From assembly GCA_022790685.1 (NCBI GenBank), contig JAAVXQ010000110.1:1-32493 (forward strand): DNA of 32,493 nucleotides, read 5' to 3'. This stretch comes from Clostridia bacterium. Lineage in GTDB: Bacteria > Bacillota > Clostridia > TANB77 > CAG-508. A program made the translations under genes and the position numbers. Below are positions 16,564-25,450 of this stretch, in pieces. Below the pieces are notes generated by a model. The model searched no databases. It was not told the DNA's origin and saw only the letters and a list, made by a program, of their open reading frames with translations. The number at the start of each line of letters is the position of its first letter. The first letter of the stretch is position 1.

Positions 16564-16606
16564 AGAATGTTAACAAAATAAATTTAAGGAAAGAAGGCAA
16601 AATATA

Positions 16607-18205
16607 ATGGAAAAACAAAATATAGTAATAGGTGGAGCGTGGCCATATGCCAATAGTTCATTACATTTAGGACATATTGCTGGATTAATATCAGGAGATT
16701 TTTTAGCAAGATTTTATAGATTAAAAGGTAATAATGTATTATATGTATCTGGTTCAGATTGTCATGGAACACCTATAACAGAAAGAGCTAAAAAAGAGGG
16801 GGTTAACCCTAGAGAAATATCTGGAAAATATCATGAAGAATTTACAGATATGTTTAAGAAGCTAAACTTTTCATATGATTTGTATACAAAAACAGATACA
16901 GATTATCATAAAGAAAAAGTAAAAACATTATTTAGAAAATTATATGATAATGGATATATATATGAGAAAGTTGAACCACAAGCCTTTTGTGAAAAATGTA
17001 ATAAGTTTTTAAATGATAGAGAAATAAGATTAACTTGTCCAAATTGTGGAGAAGAAACAAAAGGAGATCAATGCGACGCTTGTCTTCATGTTCCAACTGT
17101 TGAAGAATTAAAAGCAGGATATTGTATAGAATGTGGATTAAAAACAATAGAAAAAGACAATAAAAATTTATATATAGCACTTTCTAAATTCCAAAAAGAA
17201 ATAGAAGAACACACAAAAAAAGTAAAAGGAAAATGGAGAATAAATGCTCAAAACGAAACAGAAAAATACTTAAAACAAGGCTTATTAGATAGAGCTGTTA
17301 CCAGAGACTTAAACTGGGGAGTAGACATTCCTGTCGATGGATATGAAGCAAAAAAAATGTATGTATGGATAGAAGCTGTTATGGGATATATAACAGATAC
17401 TATGAAACTTTGCGAAGAAAGAAATATGAATTTTGAAGATTTCTGGAAAGAAGGACATAATAATAGAATATTTATGTGTCATGGAAAAGATAATATAGTA
17501 TTTCATAGTATAATTTTAAATTGCTTATTATTAGGACAAGAAGAAAACTATCATTTAGTAGATATGATAGTTTCAGCAGAATATTTAAATTTTAATGACC
17601 AAAAATTTTCAAAAAGTAAAGGAATTGGAATGACAGCATTAGAGGCATTAGATATATATGAATCAGATTCTTTAAGATATCATTTAATATCAAAAGGTCC
17701 TGAAAAGAAAGATACTAATTTTACAATAGAAGATTTTGAAAATACTCATAATGGGGAAATCTTAAATAAATTTGGTAACCTTGTAAATAGAACTTTAAGG
17801 TTTAAAGGCCTAGAAGAAGTTCCACAAGGTGAAATGAATGATATAATGAAAAAAGAAATAGAAGATACCTATAGAGAAGTAGAAAAACTTATAGAAAAGT
17901 TAGAATTTAGAGAAGCTGTTGATAGAATAATGAATTTGGTAGAAACAGGAAATAAATTTTATGACTTAAAAGAACCATGGATAGCAAAAAAGAATGATAT
18001 TCAAGACTTTAATAATACAATTTATACCTGTACAAATATAATAGCTAATTTATCTAATTTATTTGAACCAGTAATGCCAGAGGCTTGTGGTAAAATAAGA
18101 AAATATCTTAATATAAATACTCCAAGTTGGAATTATTTAGAAGTAGAAAAAGGATTAAAACTAGAGAACATAGAACCGTTATTTACAAGAATTGAGAAAA
18201 AATAA
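16607..18205 (+). CDS. metG: Methionyl-tRNA synthetase, short form
   Basis: Charges tRNA-Met. The class I signature HLGH is at residues 20-23 (HLGHIAGLISGDFLARFYR). The KMSKS equivalent is KFSKS at 333-337. A zinc-binding insert of paired CxxC knuckles starts at C128/C131 and C144/C147 and continues in DQCDACLH and CIECG. RDLNWGVDIPVDG and YVWIEAVMGYI are typical MetRS segments. At 532 aa it ends after the anticodon-binding helical domain and lacks the C-terminal tRNA-binding/dimerisation (EMAP-II-like) domain of longer forms. The motif VSGSDCHGTPI differs from the common GTDEHG. No T-box lies upstream. It sits in the glmM-to-nadD-like operon. Confidence 0.93.
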   Translation: MEKQNIVIGGAWPYANSSLHLGHIAGLISGDFLARFYRLKGNNVLYVSGSDCHGTPITERAKKEGVNPREISGKYHEEFTDMFKKLNFSYDLYTKTDTDYHKEKVKTLFRKLYDNGYIYEKVEPQAFCEKCNKFLNDREIRLTCPNCGEETKGDQCDACLHVPTVEELKAGYCIECGLKTIEKDNKNLYIALSKFQKEIEEHTKKVKGKWRINAQNETEKYLKQGLLDRAVTRDLNWGVDIPVDGYEAKKMYVWIEAVMGYITDTMKLCEERNMNFEDFWKEGHNNRIFMCHGKDNIVFHSIILNCLLLGQEENYHLVDMIVSAEYLNFNDQKFSKSKGIGMTALEALDIYESDSLRYHLISKGPEKKDTNFTIEDFENTHNGEILNKFGNLVNRTLRFKGLEEVPQGEMNDIMKKEIEDTYREVEKLIEKLEFREAVDRIMNLVETGNKFYDLKEPWIAKKNDIQDFNNTIYTCTNIIANLSNLFEPVMPEACGKIRKYLNINTPSWNYLEVEKGLKLENIEPLFTRIEKK

Positions 18206-18252
18206 ATTAAAGACAGGTATTAAAATTTATATAATAATAAGAGGTAAAAAAG

Positions 18253-18934
18253 ATGGGAAAAATATTTGTAATAGATGGAACAGATGGAAGTCGGAAAGCA
18301 AACACAATTTGAATTACTTAAAAAAAGTTTAGAAAAAGATGGAATAGAATATAAGACGGTTAGTTTCCCAAATTATGACAGTCCATCATCTTCACTAGTA
18401 AAAATGTATTTATCAGGAGAGTTTGGAGAAGATGCAAAAGAAATAAGTCCATACATCGCTTCTACTTTTTATGCTGCAGATAGATATGCAACATTTAAAA
18501 AAGATTTTGAAGAGTTTTATAAAAAGGGTGGAATAATATTAGCAGATAGATATACAACTGCAAATATGGTTCATCAAGCAGGAAAAATTTCTGATAAAGA
18601 TGAAAGAAAGAAATTTTTAGATTGGTTATTTGATTTAGAATTTAATTTATATGGTTTGCCGGTACCATCAAAAGTTTTCTTCTTAAATATGCCACCTAAA
18701 AATGCCATAGAACTAATAAAAAATAGAGAAAATAAATTTACACATACAGAGAAAAAAGACATTCATGAAAGAGATAAAAAACATTTAGAAGATAGCTATA
18801 ATGCAGCATGTAGTCTAGTAGAAGACTATGGATGGTATGAGGTAAAATGTATAAAAGATAAGAAAATTAGAACAATAGACGATATACATGTAGAAATTTA
18901 TAATGAGGTTAAAAAGGTTTTAGAAGTTGAGTAA
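18253..18934 (+). CDS. tmk: Thymidylate (dTMP) kinase, with a +1 shift at CGG inside the P-loop
   Basis: Phosphorylates dTMP to dTDP for DNA synthesis. ATG 18253, preceded by AAGAGGTAAA, starts MGKIFVIDGTDGS, the family N-terminus. Codon 14 is CGG (18292-18294), and that frame ends at TGA five codons later. Skipping C18292 gives GKQTQFELLKKSL and an open frame to TAA 18932-18934, for a total of 226 aa. The rebuilt P-loop is GTDGSGKQTQ (residues 9-18). NYDSPSSSLVKMYLSGEFG, FYAADRYATFK, ILADRYTTANMVHQ (the DR motif) and the Lid-like ENKFTHTEKKDIHERD follow, all normal for the clostridial dTMP kinase type. An initiation downstream of the shift would lose the ATP-binding loop, so the frameshift is needed for activity. 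It overlaps the next gene by 8 bases. Confidence 0.9.
18292..18295 (+). other. +1 frameshift site, CGGA (tmk P-loop)
   Basis: GGA AGT is followed by CGG. Skipping C gives GGA AAG CAA ACA, restoring Gly-Lys of Walker A. The extra C is not in a homopolymer run (context AGTCGGAAAG). Confidence 0.85.
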
Positions 18935-19463
18935 AGAAAAAATTGGATTTTTTGGAGGAAGTTTTAATCCAGTAACTAATGCACATATTAAATTAATAAA
19001 ATCTGTTATAATTAAAGAAAAATTAGATAAAGTATATTTTGTTCCAATGGGAAATTCATATGAGAAACAAGGTCTAATAGATTTCAATCATAGAAAAAAT
19101 ATGATAAATCTAGCTATAGAAAATGAAGAAAAAATTGAAATATTGGATTTTCTAAATGATATAAATCATAAAATGTATGCAATTGACACTTTTAAACTGA
19201 TTGACGAAAAGTTTAAAAATGCAGATAGATATTTTATAATGGGAACAGATAATTATGATAAAATAACTAATTGGAAAGATGCAGAAGCTCTTAAAGATAA
19301 TTATAAATATATTGTATTAGATAGAAAAACTGAAAGTGATACAAAAGAAATAAGCTCTACTATTGTTAGAAATAAAATAATTAATAAAGAAAGTATAGAT
19401 GATCTTGTTCCAAATAAAGTGAAATACTATATTTATAAAAATAATTTATATAATTCTAATTAG
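18927..19463 (+). CDS. nadD: NadD-like nicotinate-nucleotide adenylyltransferase
   Basis: A member of the nucleotidyltransferase HIGH superfamily that makes the dinucleotide precursor of NAD. The N-terminus KIGFFGGSFNPVTNAH holds the GxFNPxHxGH-type nucleotide motif (here T/AH). A C-terminal EISSTIVRNKI matches the family ISSTxIR phosphate-binding motif. The start is TTG 18927, overlapping the last codons of tmk and preceded by AAAGG, which implies translational coupling. At 178 aa it is a little shorter than the usual 190-210. A related nucleotidyltransferase of unclear substrate cannot be excluded, because the middle region (YFVPMGNSYEKQGLIDFNHR) is only moderately family-like. Confidence 0.75.
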   Translation: MSKEKIGFFGGSFNPVTNAHIKLIKSVIIKEKLDKVYFVPMGNSYEKQGLIDFNHRKNMINLAIENEEKIEILDFLNDINHKMYAIDTFKLIDEKFKNADRYFIMGTDNYDKITNWKDAEALKDNYKYIVLDRKTESDTKEISSTIVRNKIINKESIDDLVPNKVKYYIYKNNLYNSN

Positions 19464-19494
19464 TAAAGCTTAAACTTTAAGTGAGGTTTAAAAT

Positions 19495-21159
19495 ATGAAG
19501 GGTAAATTTGTAAATTTATGTATAGGCTCTATGAATGTTTTTGTTGGAATACTATTTTTAGTGTTTACATTATACATACCACAAGACAAAACTAGGCTAA
19601 CTATACAAGAAAGTTTGGTTGTTAATTACATAAAATTAGCTATAAATGTAGTTGTAATTGCTACTTTTATTGTAAATTTAATTCAAGTTACAAATTATAG
19701 AAGAACTCCAGAATTTAACAAAACATACATAATTTCATTATTGGCTATAATATTTATTTTCTTAAAAGAACCAATTTTAGCAGCTTTTCCTATTGCCTCT
19801 GGAATAATGATAATTTTTAAAAGTTTAAAAGAAAATCTGGTAGAGATAGATAGCACAACAGCTATATCAATAGTAGCCTTGATTATTACAGCTATAGTTA
19901 TAATTATAGGAGTTTCATTGCTATATGATAATATAGGTGAAAATATTAAAAATAGAGAAAATAAAAATGAAACTGAATATAAATCAGATTATTTTAAATA
20001 TATTATAGAACTTGGAATAGAAGACATTTATATAAATGTAAAAGTAAATGGAAAATATGGATATATAAATGAACGAGGAGAACTTGTAATGGACTTTATA
20101 TATGACTATGCAAGTCCATTTGTTCCGATTACAATGTATAATAAAAGATTTGATATTGCTCTTGTATGTAAAGATGGAAGTAGTCAAATTATATTAAAAA
20201 ATGGAAGAAAAGTAATGTCTTATAGAACAGAATCGAATAATGAAAATTATAAGGCAAAAGAAGAAGAACTAAAAAATATTTATACAAATGTTTTAAATCA
20301 GACAGAAGAATTTAAATATGAGTATGTAGATAAAAATGAAAGTATGATAAGAGCAAATGTATATAAAGAAATTTCTTCAGATTATACTTTTAGATATGAT
20401 TACAATGAAGAATATGATTTAATAGTGACACAATCCAATTTAGGATTAGGAGACAAATATGAGCTTGCAAAAAAAGATGATATAAACATTAGAATAGAAT
20501 TACCAGCCACTAACTTAGATTATGATTCGAACTATTTATATTTGTTTAGCAATGGAACCATTCCTTTTTATAGTACAGAAGCTAAATCACAAGGATGGTT
20601 TACAAATTATGGTAAAAAAGAAGCTATGGAAGGAAGAGCTCAGATATTAGATTTTGTAGATGATAAAATTTTAATAAGGGATTATAACAAAAGATATAAT
20701 AGTGAGGCAGGAGTAATTTATTTTATAGATAATGAAACCAAAAGTAACATTCTTTCTGAAAAATATAAAGATATATACTTAACAGATAATAAATATATTG
20801 TAAAAAATATGGAAAATAGATATCAAGTATTAAATAAAGATTTTCAAAAAGCCTTTGAACAAGAGTATGATTTTATCGATACAAGCTTAGCACATAAAAA
20901 TTTATATATTGTTATGAATACAAATGAAGGTATCGATTTTAACGATTATAATTTTGCAAAAATGAAATTAAAGCTTTTAAATGAAAATGGAGAAGTTATA
21001 TTAGATAATATTGAACAGATATATGGAAATTATTATACTATATCAAATGACAAATCTAAAGCTTTTGTAGATAGATATAATGAATTTTTAAGTCAAATTA
21101 AAAAAATAGAATATAATTTTGTTGGAGATAAATTCTATCTTAAATATATAAATAATTAA
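19495..21159 (+). CDS. Membrane protein with extracytoplasmic WG-repeat-like domain
   Basis: A 554-aa protein of unknown function. The N-terminal 150 residues contain about five hydrophobic segments (FVGILFLVFTLYIP, LAINVVVIATFIVNLI, YIISLLAIIFIFL, an ALIITAIVIIIGVSLLY helix). A large polar region follows, rich in Asn, Asp and Tyr and probably outside the cell. It contains WG/KWG-repeat-like units: GKYGYINERGELVMDFIYD near residue 186 is the clearest, and degenerate units follow (YQVLNKDFQKAFEQEYDFID, KLLNENGEVILDNIEQIYG). Such repeats form beta-propeller-like surfaces in other bacteria, but no ligand is known here. It lies 31 bases after the nadD-like gene with its own RBS TGAGG. The role is not inferable from context. 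Confidence 0.7.
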   Translation: MKGKFVNLCIGSMNVFVGILFLVFTLYIPQDKTRLTIQESLVVNYIKLAINVVVIATFIVNLIQVTNYRRTPEFNKTYIISLLAIIFIFLKEPILAAFPIASGIMIIFKSLKENLVEIDSTTAISIVALIITAIVIIIGVSLLYDNIGENIKNRENKNETEYKSDYFKYIIELGIEDIYINVKVNGKYGYINERGELVMDFIYDYASPFVPITMYNKRFDIALVCKDGSSQIILKNGRKVMSYRTESNNENYKAKEEELKNIYTNVLNQTEEFKYEYVDKNESMIRANVYKEISSDYTFRYDYNEEYDLIVTQSNLGLGDKYELAKKDDINIRIELPATNLDYDSNYLYLFSNGTIPFYSTEAKSQGWFTNYGKKEAMEGRAQILDFVDDKILIRDYNKRYNSEAGVIYFIDNETKSNILSEKYKDIYLTDNKYIVKNMENRYQVLNKDFQKAFEQEYDFIDTSLAHKNLYIVMNTNEGIDFNDYNFAKMKLKLLNENGEVILDNIEQIYGNYYTISNDKSKAFVDRYNEFLSQIKKIEYNFVGDKFYLKYINN

Positions 21160-21182
21160 TCGTTATTTGCACATAATATATA

Positions 21183-21205
21183 TATAGCTTGAAAAACAAG
21201 CTATA
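21183..21205 (+). other. Hairpin immediately upstream of the DUF1540 RBS
   Basis: TATAGCTTG (21183-21191) and CAAGCTATA (21197-21205) form a perfect 9-bp stem with an A5 loop. The AGGAGG ribosome-binding site starts 2-3 bases downstream. There is no T run, so it may mark an mRNA processing or stabilising end, or modulate translation. Confidence 0.5.
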
Positions 21206-21219
21206 GCAGGAGGTATATT

Positions 21220-21387
21220 ATGGAAGATTATCAAAAAATAAATTGTACTGTAGAGACTTGTGAATATAATAATTCAGATATTAGAAGATGTGAACTTCAT
21301 CAAATTAATGTACAAGCTTGTCCTGGATGTCAAAACGGAAATCCAGAAGAAGAATCTATGTGTGGAAGCTATAAGGCAAAACACTAA
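21220..21387 (+). CDS. DUF1540-type cysteine-rich mini-protein
   Basis: A 55-aa protein starting at ATG 21220 behind a strong AGGAGG. The layout INCTVETCEYN...C...QINVQ resembles DUF1540, a small Cys-rich family common in Clostridia and often linked to spores. Six cysteines (C9, C14, C24, C34, C37, C48) suggest metal binding or disulphides. The last 20 residues (CPGCQNGNPEEESMCGSYKAK) differ from the core family. The function is unknown. It may be transcribed with the upstream WG-repeat gene and is followed by a strong terminator. Confidence 0.75.
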   Translation: MEDYQKINCTVETCEYNNSDIRRCELHQINVQACPGCQNGNPEEESMCGSYKAKH

Positions 21388-21439
21388 AAGGTATATTTAG
21401 ACATTTATAAATTAAATTGTATACTACCAAAAGATAAAG

Positions 21440-21487
21440 ATAGCATTTATTGGTAAATATATTTTTAGCAATAAATGCTATTTTTTA
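21440..21487 (+). terminator. Terminator after the DUF1540 gene
   Basis: ATAGCATTTATTG (21440-21452) pairs perfectly with CAATAAATGCTAT (21469-21481), 13 bp, followed by six T. It probably ends the glmM-to-DUF1540 transcript. Confidence 0.9.
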
Positions 21488-21616
21488 TTATATATAAATT
21501 TTATTATTTACTATATTTTAATTTTATAAAAAACTAAACAATATGTGAAATAACGATACAATAATGATGTAACTTAAATGATATGAAAATGTAATAGAAA
21601 TATGAAGATATATATA

Positions 21617-21645
21617 TTGAAAATACCTTAATATTTAGATAAAAT
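21617..21645 (+). promoter_or_regulatory. Promoter of the vWA-pilin pair
   Basis: TTGAAA (21617-21622), 17-base spacer, TAAAAT (21640-21645), 32 bases before the first vWA gene. Confidence 0.65.
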
Positions 21646-21677
21646 AAAAGTGCATACTGAAGAAAAAGGAGATAAAG

Positions 21678-23445
21678 ATGAATAATAATAGAGGAATAAC
21701 TTTGATTGCGTTAATAATATCAATATTAGTTATGCTTATATTAGCAGGAGTTAGTATAAGTGGAGTATTAAATGCTGATACAATAGGGAGAGCTAAAGAA
21801 GTAGCTTTTAAATCAGAAGCTAAAGATATAAAGGATGCCTGGGAAACTAAAATAATAGGTATAGATTCTACATATTTAGACTATGAAGATATATCTAAAA
21901 TTTTAAGTGATTCAAATGCAAATCCAGATATGTTAAAAAAATTAGAAATTCAAAATGGTAGATTAGTTTATAAAGCAGAGGAATGTACAGAAGAAGAAAT
22001 TAGATGGTTTGAAAGTTTAGGAATTTTTGGTGGATTGTCAATAGTGGCAAGTGTTAAAACAAATGTAAAAGTATTGGAAGAGGATATAAAAACAGAAATA
22101 CAACAGGCAATGGATGTAATACTAGTTTTAGATACATCAGGTTCAATGTCAAGCAAAGATAATGGAGAGATACGTGCAAAGAAGATGACAGATGTAATAA
22201 ATGATACCATGAAAAGCATATTAGAAGTTAATGAAGATAATAGAGTTGGAATTGTTAATTTTGCTTCTAATGTTAATGAATTTATACCATTGGATCATTA
22301 TGAATATTCTGGTGGACAAGATTCTATTTTTTTGAAATATTATGATGAGACATTTTTTTTAGATCCTACAATTAAAACATATGAGAAGAATAATAATAAA
22401 ATAGCTTTTATTAAAGATTCAAAAGGAGTAGATGTAAAGGAATCAATAAATATTACTGGACGGAACATATACTCAGTCAGGAATGCTAAAAGCATATGAA
22501 TTATTAATGAATAGAAAAGAAAATAAAAATTTACCAGCAATAATATTAATAACTGACGGTTTTCCAACATATTATAGTAGTGAATATACTATAATTAAAA
22601 AAAATCCTTCAGGACTAGGAGGAAAAACTGGAATGGAAGAAGGACTTTACAATGTTTACACTGCTAGTTGGATAAAATCACAAATAGAAAATTTAAGAAT
22701 ATATAATATTGCTATAGTTGACTTAAAAAATGCAGATAGAGAATTTATGGAATTAACGTTTAATCCGTCAGAAGAAACAATAAATAGATGTGTGGATTAT
22801 TCTGGAAATGACGGTTCAGAAATAAAAACTACTGTTTTAAAGAATTTGGCAAAAAAGCTAAAAGAAAGTGTAAATGAAAATTCTAATAAAGAATATTACT
22901 ACTATTCAAACGGTTTTGAAGTAGGAGCGCTAGATAAAGATAAATTAAATGAATGGTTTAATAATGTTATAGAAGATATAAAAAATAACTTAAATTCAGA
23001 AATTACAATTGGTAGCAATGATAATATTACAGGTGTATATCAAGTAGACGCAGATAATTTAAGCTATACTGGTATTGGAAAAGATGGAGTAAAGGGAACT
23101 TGGACCTTTAAGTTAGCTGAAAATAATAATATTGCTTTAAAAGTAACAGCAGCAGCATATTTAGTTACTGAAGATAATAAAGGAAATAAAGTAGAAGGTT
23201 CTGACATTACAAAAACTTATAATATTCCAATACAAGATATTAAAGATGGTAAAGACCCTAATTTGTACTTTATGGATGGACAAATTAAATGGAATGTAAG
23301 AAGTGAGTATAAAAATGCTGAAGGTATTGCAAAGCAAGCCTTAGAAGCAGTAGAGCTTCATGAGGGATGTGAAGCACAAATTGCAGAAGTTATAATAGAA
23401 TTACCTGTTATAGTAGATACTTTTGTAGAAGACACTTCAAATTAA
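21678..23445 (+). CDS. Pilin-like protein with von Willebrand A domain (copy 1), +1 shift at CGG
   Basis: A 588-aa product if the C of CGG at 22461 is skipped. The N-terminus RGITLIALIISILVMLIL resembles a type IV prepilin signal (cleavage after Gly, hydrophobic helix), without the usual Glu5. The vWA domain follows: MIDAS DTSGS at residues 152-156, then a GGT segment, then ITDG at 291-294. The frameshift falls between the two glycines of that GGT: codon 261 is GGA, then CGG, then shifted GGA ACA TAT. The MIDAS threonine (T263) is therefore read only after the shift. The unshifted frame stops 11 codons later. The paralogue downstream has D152, T267 and D297, the same spacing within four residues, which confirms the reading. 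RBS AAAAGGAG. A role as an adhesive minor pilin is inferred from architecture. Confidence 0.85.
22461..22464 (+). other. +1 frameshift site, CGGA (vWA copy 1)
   Basis: ACT GGA is followed by CGG. Skipping C gives GGA ACA TAT ACT CAG, aligning with the EGTDIQIG region of the downstream paralogue, which has no CGG. The extra C is not in a homopolymer. Confidence 0.85.
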
Positions 23446-23486
23446 ATATTTAAACGAAATTTTATATAAAGGAAATGGGGTGACAC

Positions 23487-25331
23487 ATGAAAAAGGATAA
23501 AGGAATGACATTAATAGCTTTAATTGTATGTGTACTAATAATGTTAATAGTAGCAGGAACAAGTATTAGTGGAATTTTACAATCTGGAACAATTAGTAAA
23601 GCAGAAGAAGTAGCTTTTAAATCAGAAGCCAGAGATATAAAAGATGCCTGGGAAACTAAAATAATAGGAATAGACTCGACATACTTAGACTATGAAGATA
23701 TCTCAAAAGTATTGGAAGATTTAAAGGCAAATCCAGATATAATAAAAAAACTAGAAATACAAAATGGAAAACTAGTTTATAAAGAAGATGTGTGCACTGA
23801 ACAAGAAAGAGAATGGTTTGAAAGTATTGGGATTTTTGGCAGTTTTTCTATTATAGCTAATGTAAAAACTAATGTAAGAATTTTACAAAAAACAGTTGAA
23901 ACAGTAAAAAGACAAGCAACTGATGTTGTATTTGTTCTTGATATATCTGGTAGTATGAAAAATTCAGATGACGGAGTAACTAGAGCTGAAAAAATGACTA
24001 GTGTTTTAAATTCAACCATGAAAGAAATATTATCCAAAAGTTCAGAAAATAGGATTGGTTTAGTAACTTTCGACAATGATTATGCAACAGTGTTACCCTT
24101 AGACCATTATAGTCTGTTAACAGAAGATAAAAACTTTTTAAGAATAGAGAAAATAAAATATTATTCAAGTGGAAGAACTCAAACAGGATATGATATTAAA
24201 ACTACAGATACTATGGGGACTGCACTTATATCAGATTCGAGTGGAAAAGGCATAAAGAAGACTATTCAAGTACGTAGTGAGGGTACTGATATACAAATCG
24301 GATTAAAAGAAGCCTATGATTTAGTAAATAATAGAATAGATACTAAAAACTTACCTGCAATTATATTAATTACAGATGGTGTGCCTAATTATTACTATTG
24401 TGATATGGAAAGAAATACAATTAGTAGTAATATTAAAAGACTAAGAGTAAATTCGAATAGTAATCCAGTTCTTAGAGGATATCATACTATTTTAACTTTT
24501 GCACAAGTTAAGAAGAATATTAAAGACCTAAGAATATATAATATAAATATTGTTGATTATGAGAATAATATAGATAGAATATTTGTTGAACTAATGCTAA
24601 ATCCATCTAATGAGATAATTAGACAGGCTAAGGAAATAAAAACAGGAAGAGCAAGCTCAAGTGAGCTTAATCAAATGAGAGCAGATAAATTAAATGAATT
24701 TGGAAGAAAAGTAGAAAACAAAATAAATTCAAATCAAACTACTAATTATTTTTATACTGATGGATTTTCTGTAGGAGCCTTATCAGAAAAGCAATTAAAA
24801 GATTTACTAAAAGAATTTGTTAAGGATATTGAAAGTAGTTTATCAAAGGAAATTACAATAGGAAATGACACAAATATTACTGGTATATTTCAATTAGACT
24901 CTGATAATTTAACTTTTAAAACAACTTTAGGTCCAAATGGAAAAACAGAGGATGATACTGATGTACCTGGTACATATTATTTTAATTTAGATGAAGAAGA
25001 AGAGGTACGAATTAAAGTAAAAGCAGCAGCTTTTCAAGATTCACCTGATGGTAAATCTAAGCCTCAAATTATAGAAGGTACAGATGTTACTACAAGTAAA
25101 AATATGACAATTCAATCAATAAAAGATGGAATTGAACCTAATTTATATTATATTGATGGATTAATAAAATGGAATGTAAGAAGTGTATATAAAGATAAAG
25201 AAGGATTAGCTAAAAAAGCAATAGATGCAGTTAAACTTCCAAGTGGTAACTGCTCAGCACAAGTTGTAGAAGTTATAATAGAGTTACCAGTTACAGTTAG
25301 AGATTTTATACCAGATGCAGCTTCTGAATAA
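23487..25331 (+). CDS. Pilin-like protein with von Willebrand A domain (copy 2)
   Basis: The 614-aa intact paralogue of the preceding gene. The prepilin-like N-terminus is KGMTLIALIVCVLIMLIV. Residues about 37-72 are nearly identical to copy 1 (shared EVAFKSEA, DIKDAWETKIIGIDSTYL, DYEDISK), marking a tandem duplication. The MIDAS motif is DISGS (152-156), the Thr is at 267, and TDG is at 296-298. A C-terminal beta-rich region shared by both copies (YFYTDGFSVGALSEKQLKDL, then ITGIFQLDSDNLTF, IKWNVRSVYKD, VVEVIIELPVTV) may be a second module. The 41-base gap and RBS GGAAATGGGG suggest cotranscription. vWA-bearing minor pilins are known in Streptococcus sanguinis; no pilus assembly genes are in this window, so pilus assembly remains inference. 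Confidence 0.85.
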   Translation: MKKDKGMTLIALIVCVLIMLIVAGTSISGILQSGTISKAEEVAFKSEARDIKDAWETKIIGIDSTYLDYEDISKVLEDLKANPDIIKKLEIQNGKLVYKEDVCTEQEREWFESIGIFGSFSIIANVKTNVRILQKTVETVKRQATDVVFVLDISGSMKNSDDGVTRAEKMTSVLNSTMKEILSKSSENRIGLVTFDNDYATVLPLDHYSLLTEDKNFLRIEKIKYYSSGRTQTGYDIKTTDTMGTALISDSSGKGIKKTIQVRSEGTDIQIGLKEAYDLVNNRIDTKNLPAIILITDGVPNYYYCDMERNTISSNIKRLRVNSNSNPVLRGYHTILTFAQVKKNIKDLRIYNINIVDYENNIDRIFVELMLNPSNEIIRQAKEIKTGRASSSELNQMRADKLNEFGRKVENKINSNQTTNYFYTDGFSVGALSEKQLKDLLKEFVKDIESSLSKEITIGNDTNITGIFQLDSDNLTFKTTLGPNGKTEDDTDVPGTYYFNLDEEEEVRIKVKAAAFQDSPDGKSKPQIIEGTDVTTSKNMTIQSIKDGIEPNLYYIDGLIKWNVRSVYKDKEGLAKKAIDAVKLPSGNCSAQVVEVIIELPVTVRDFIPDAASE

Positions 25332-25340
25332 ATTTAGTAA

Positions 25341-25379
25341 AACATTATGATATTTAAAAATATATCATAATGTTTTTTT
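25341..25379 (+). terminator. Terminator after the vWA pair
   Basis: AACATTATGATAT (25341-25353) pairs with ATATCATAATGTT (25362-25374), 13 bp, with a seven-T run at 25373-25379. Confidence 0.9.
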
Positions 25380-25386
25380 ATATTAC

Positions 25387-25415
25387 TTGACAATAGCTTT
25401 TTAAAGAAATAAAAT
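25387..25415 (+). promoter_or_regulatory. fba promoter
   Basis: TTGACA (25387-25392), 17-base spacer, TAAAAT (25410-25415). Confidence 0.8.
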
Positions 25416-25450
25416 GTATTAGGAAACAAAAAATAAAGGAGGAATATAAA

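Noticed and set aside
18206..18252. T-box or other riboswitch before metG, tmk or tyrS
   Set aside because: The upstream gaps are only 43, 47 and 16 bases and contain no T-box core or specifier structure.
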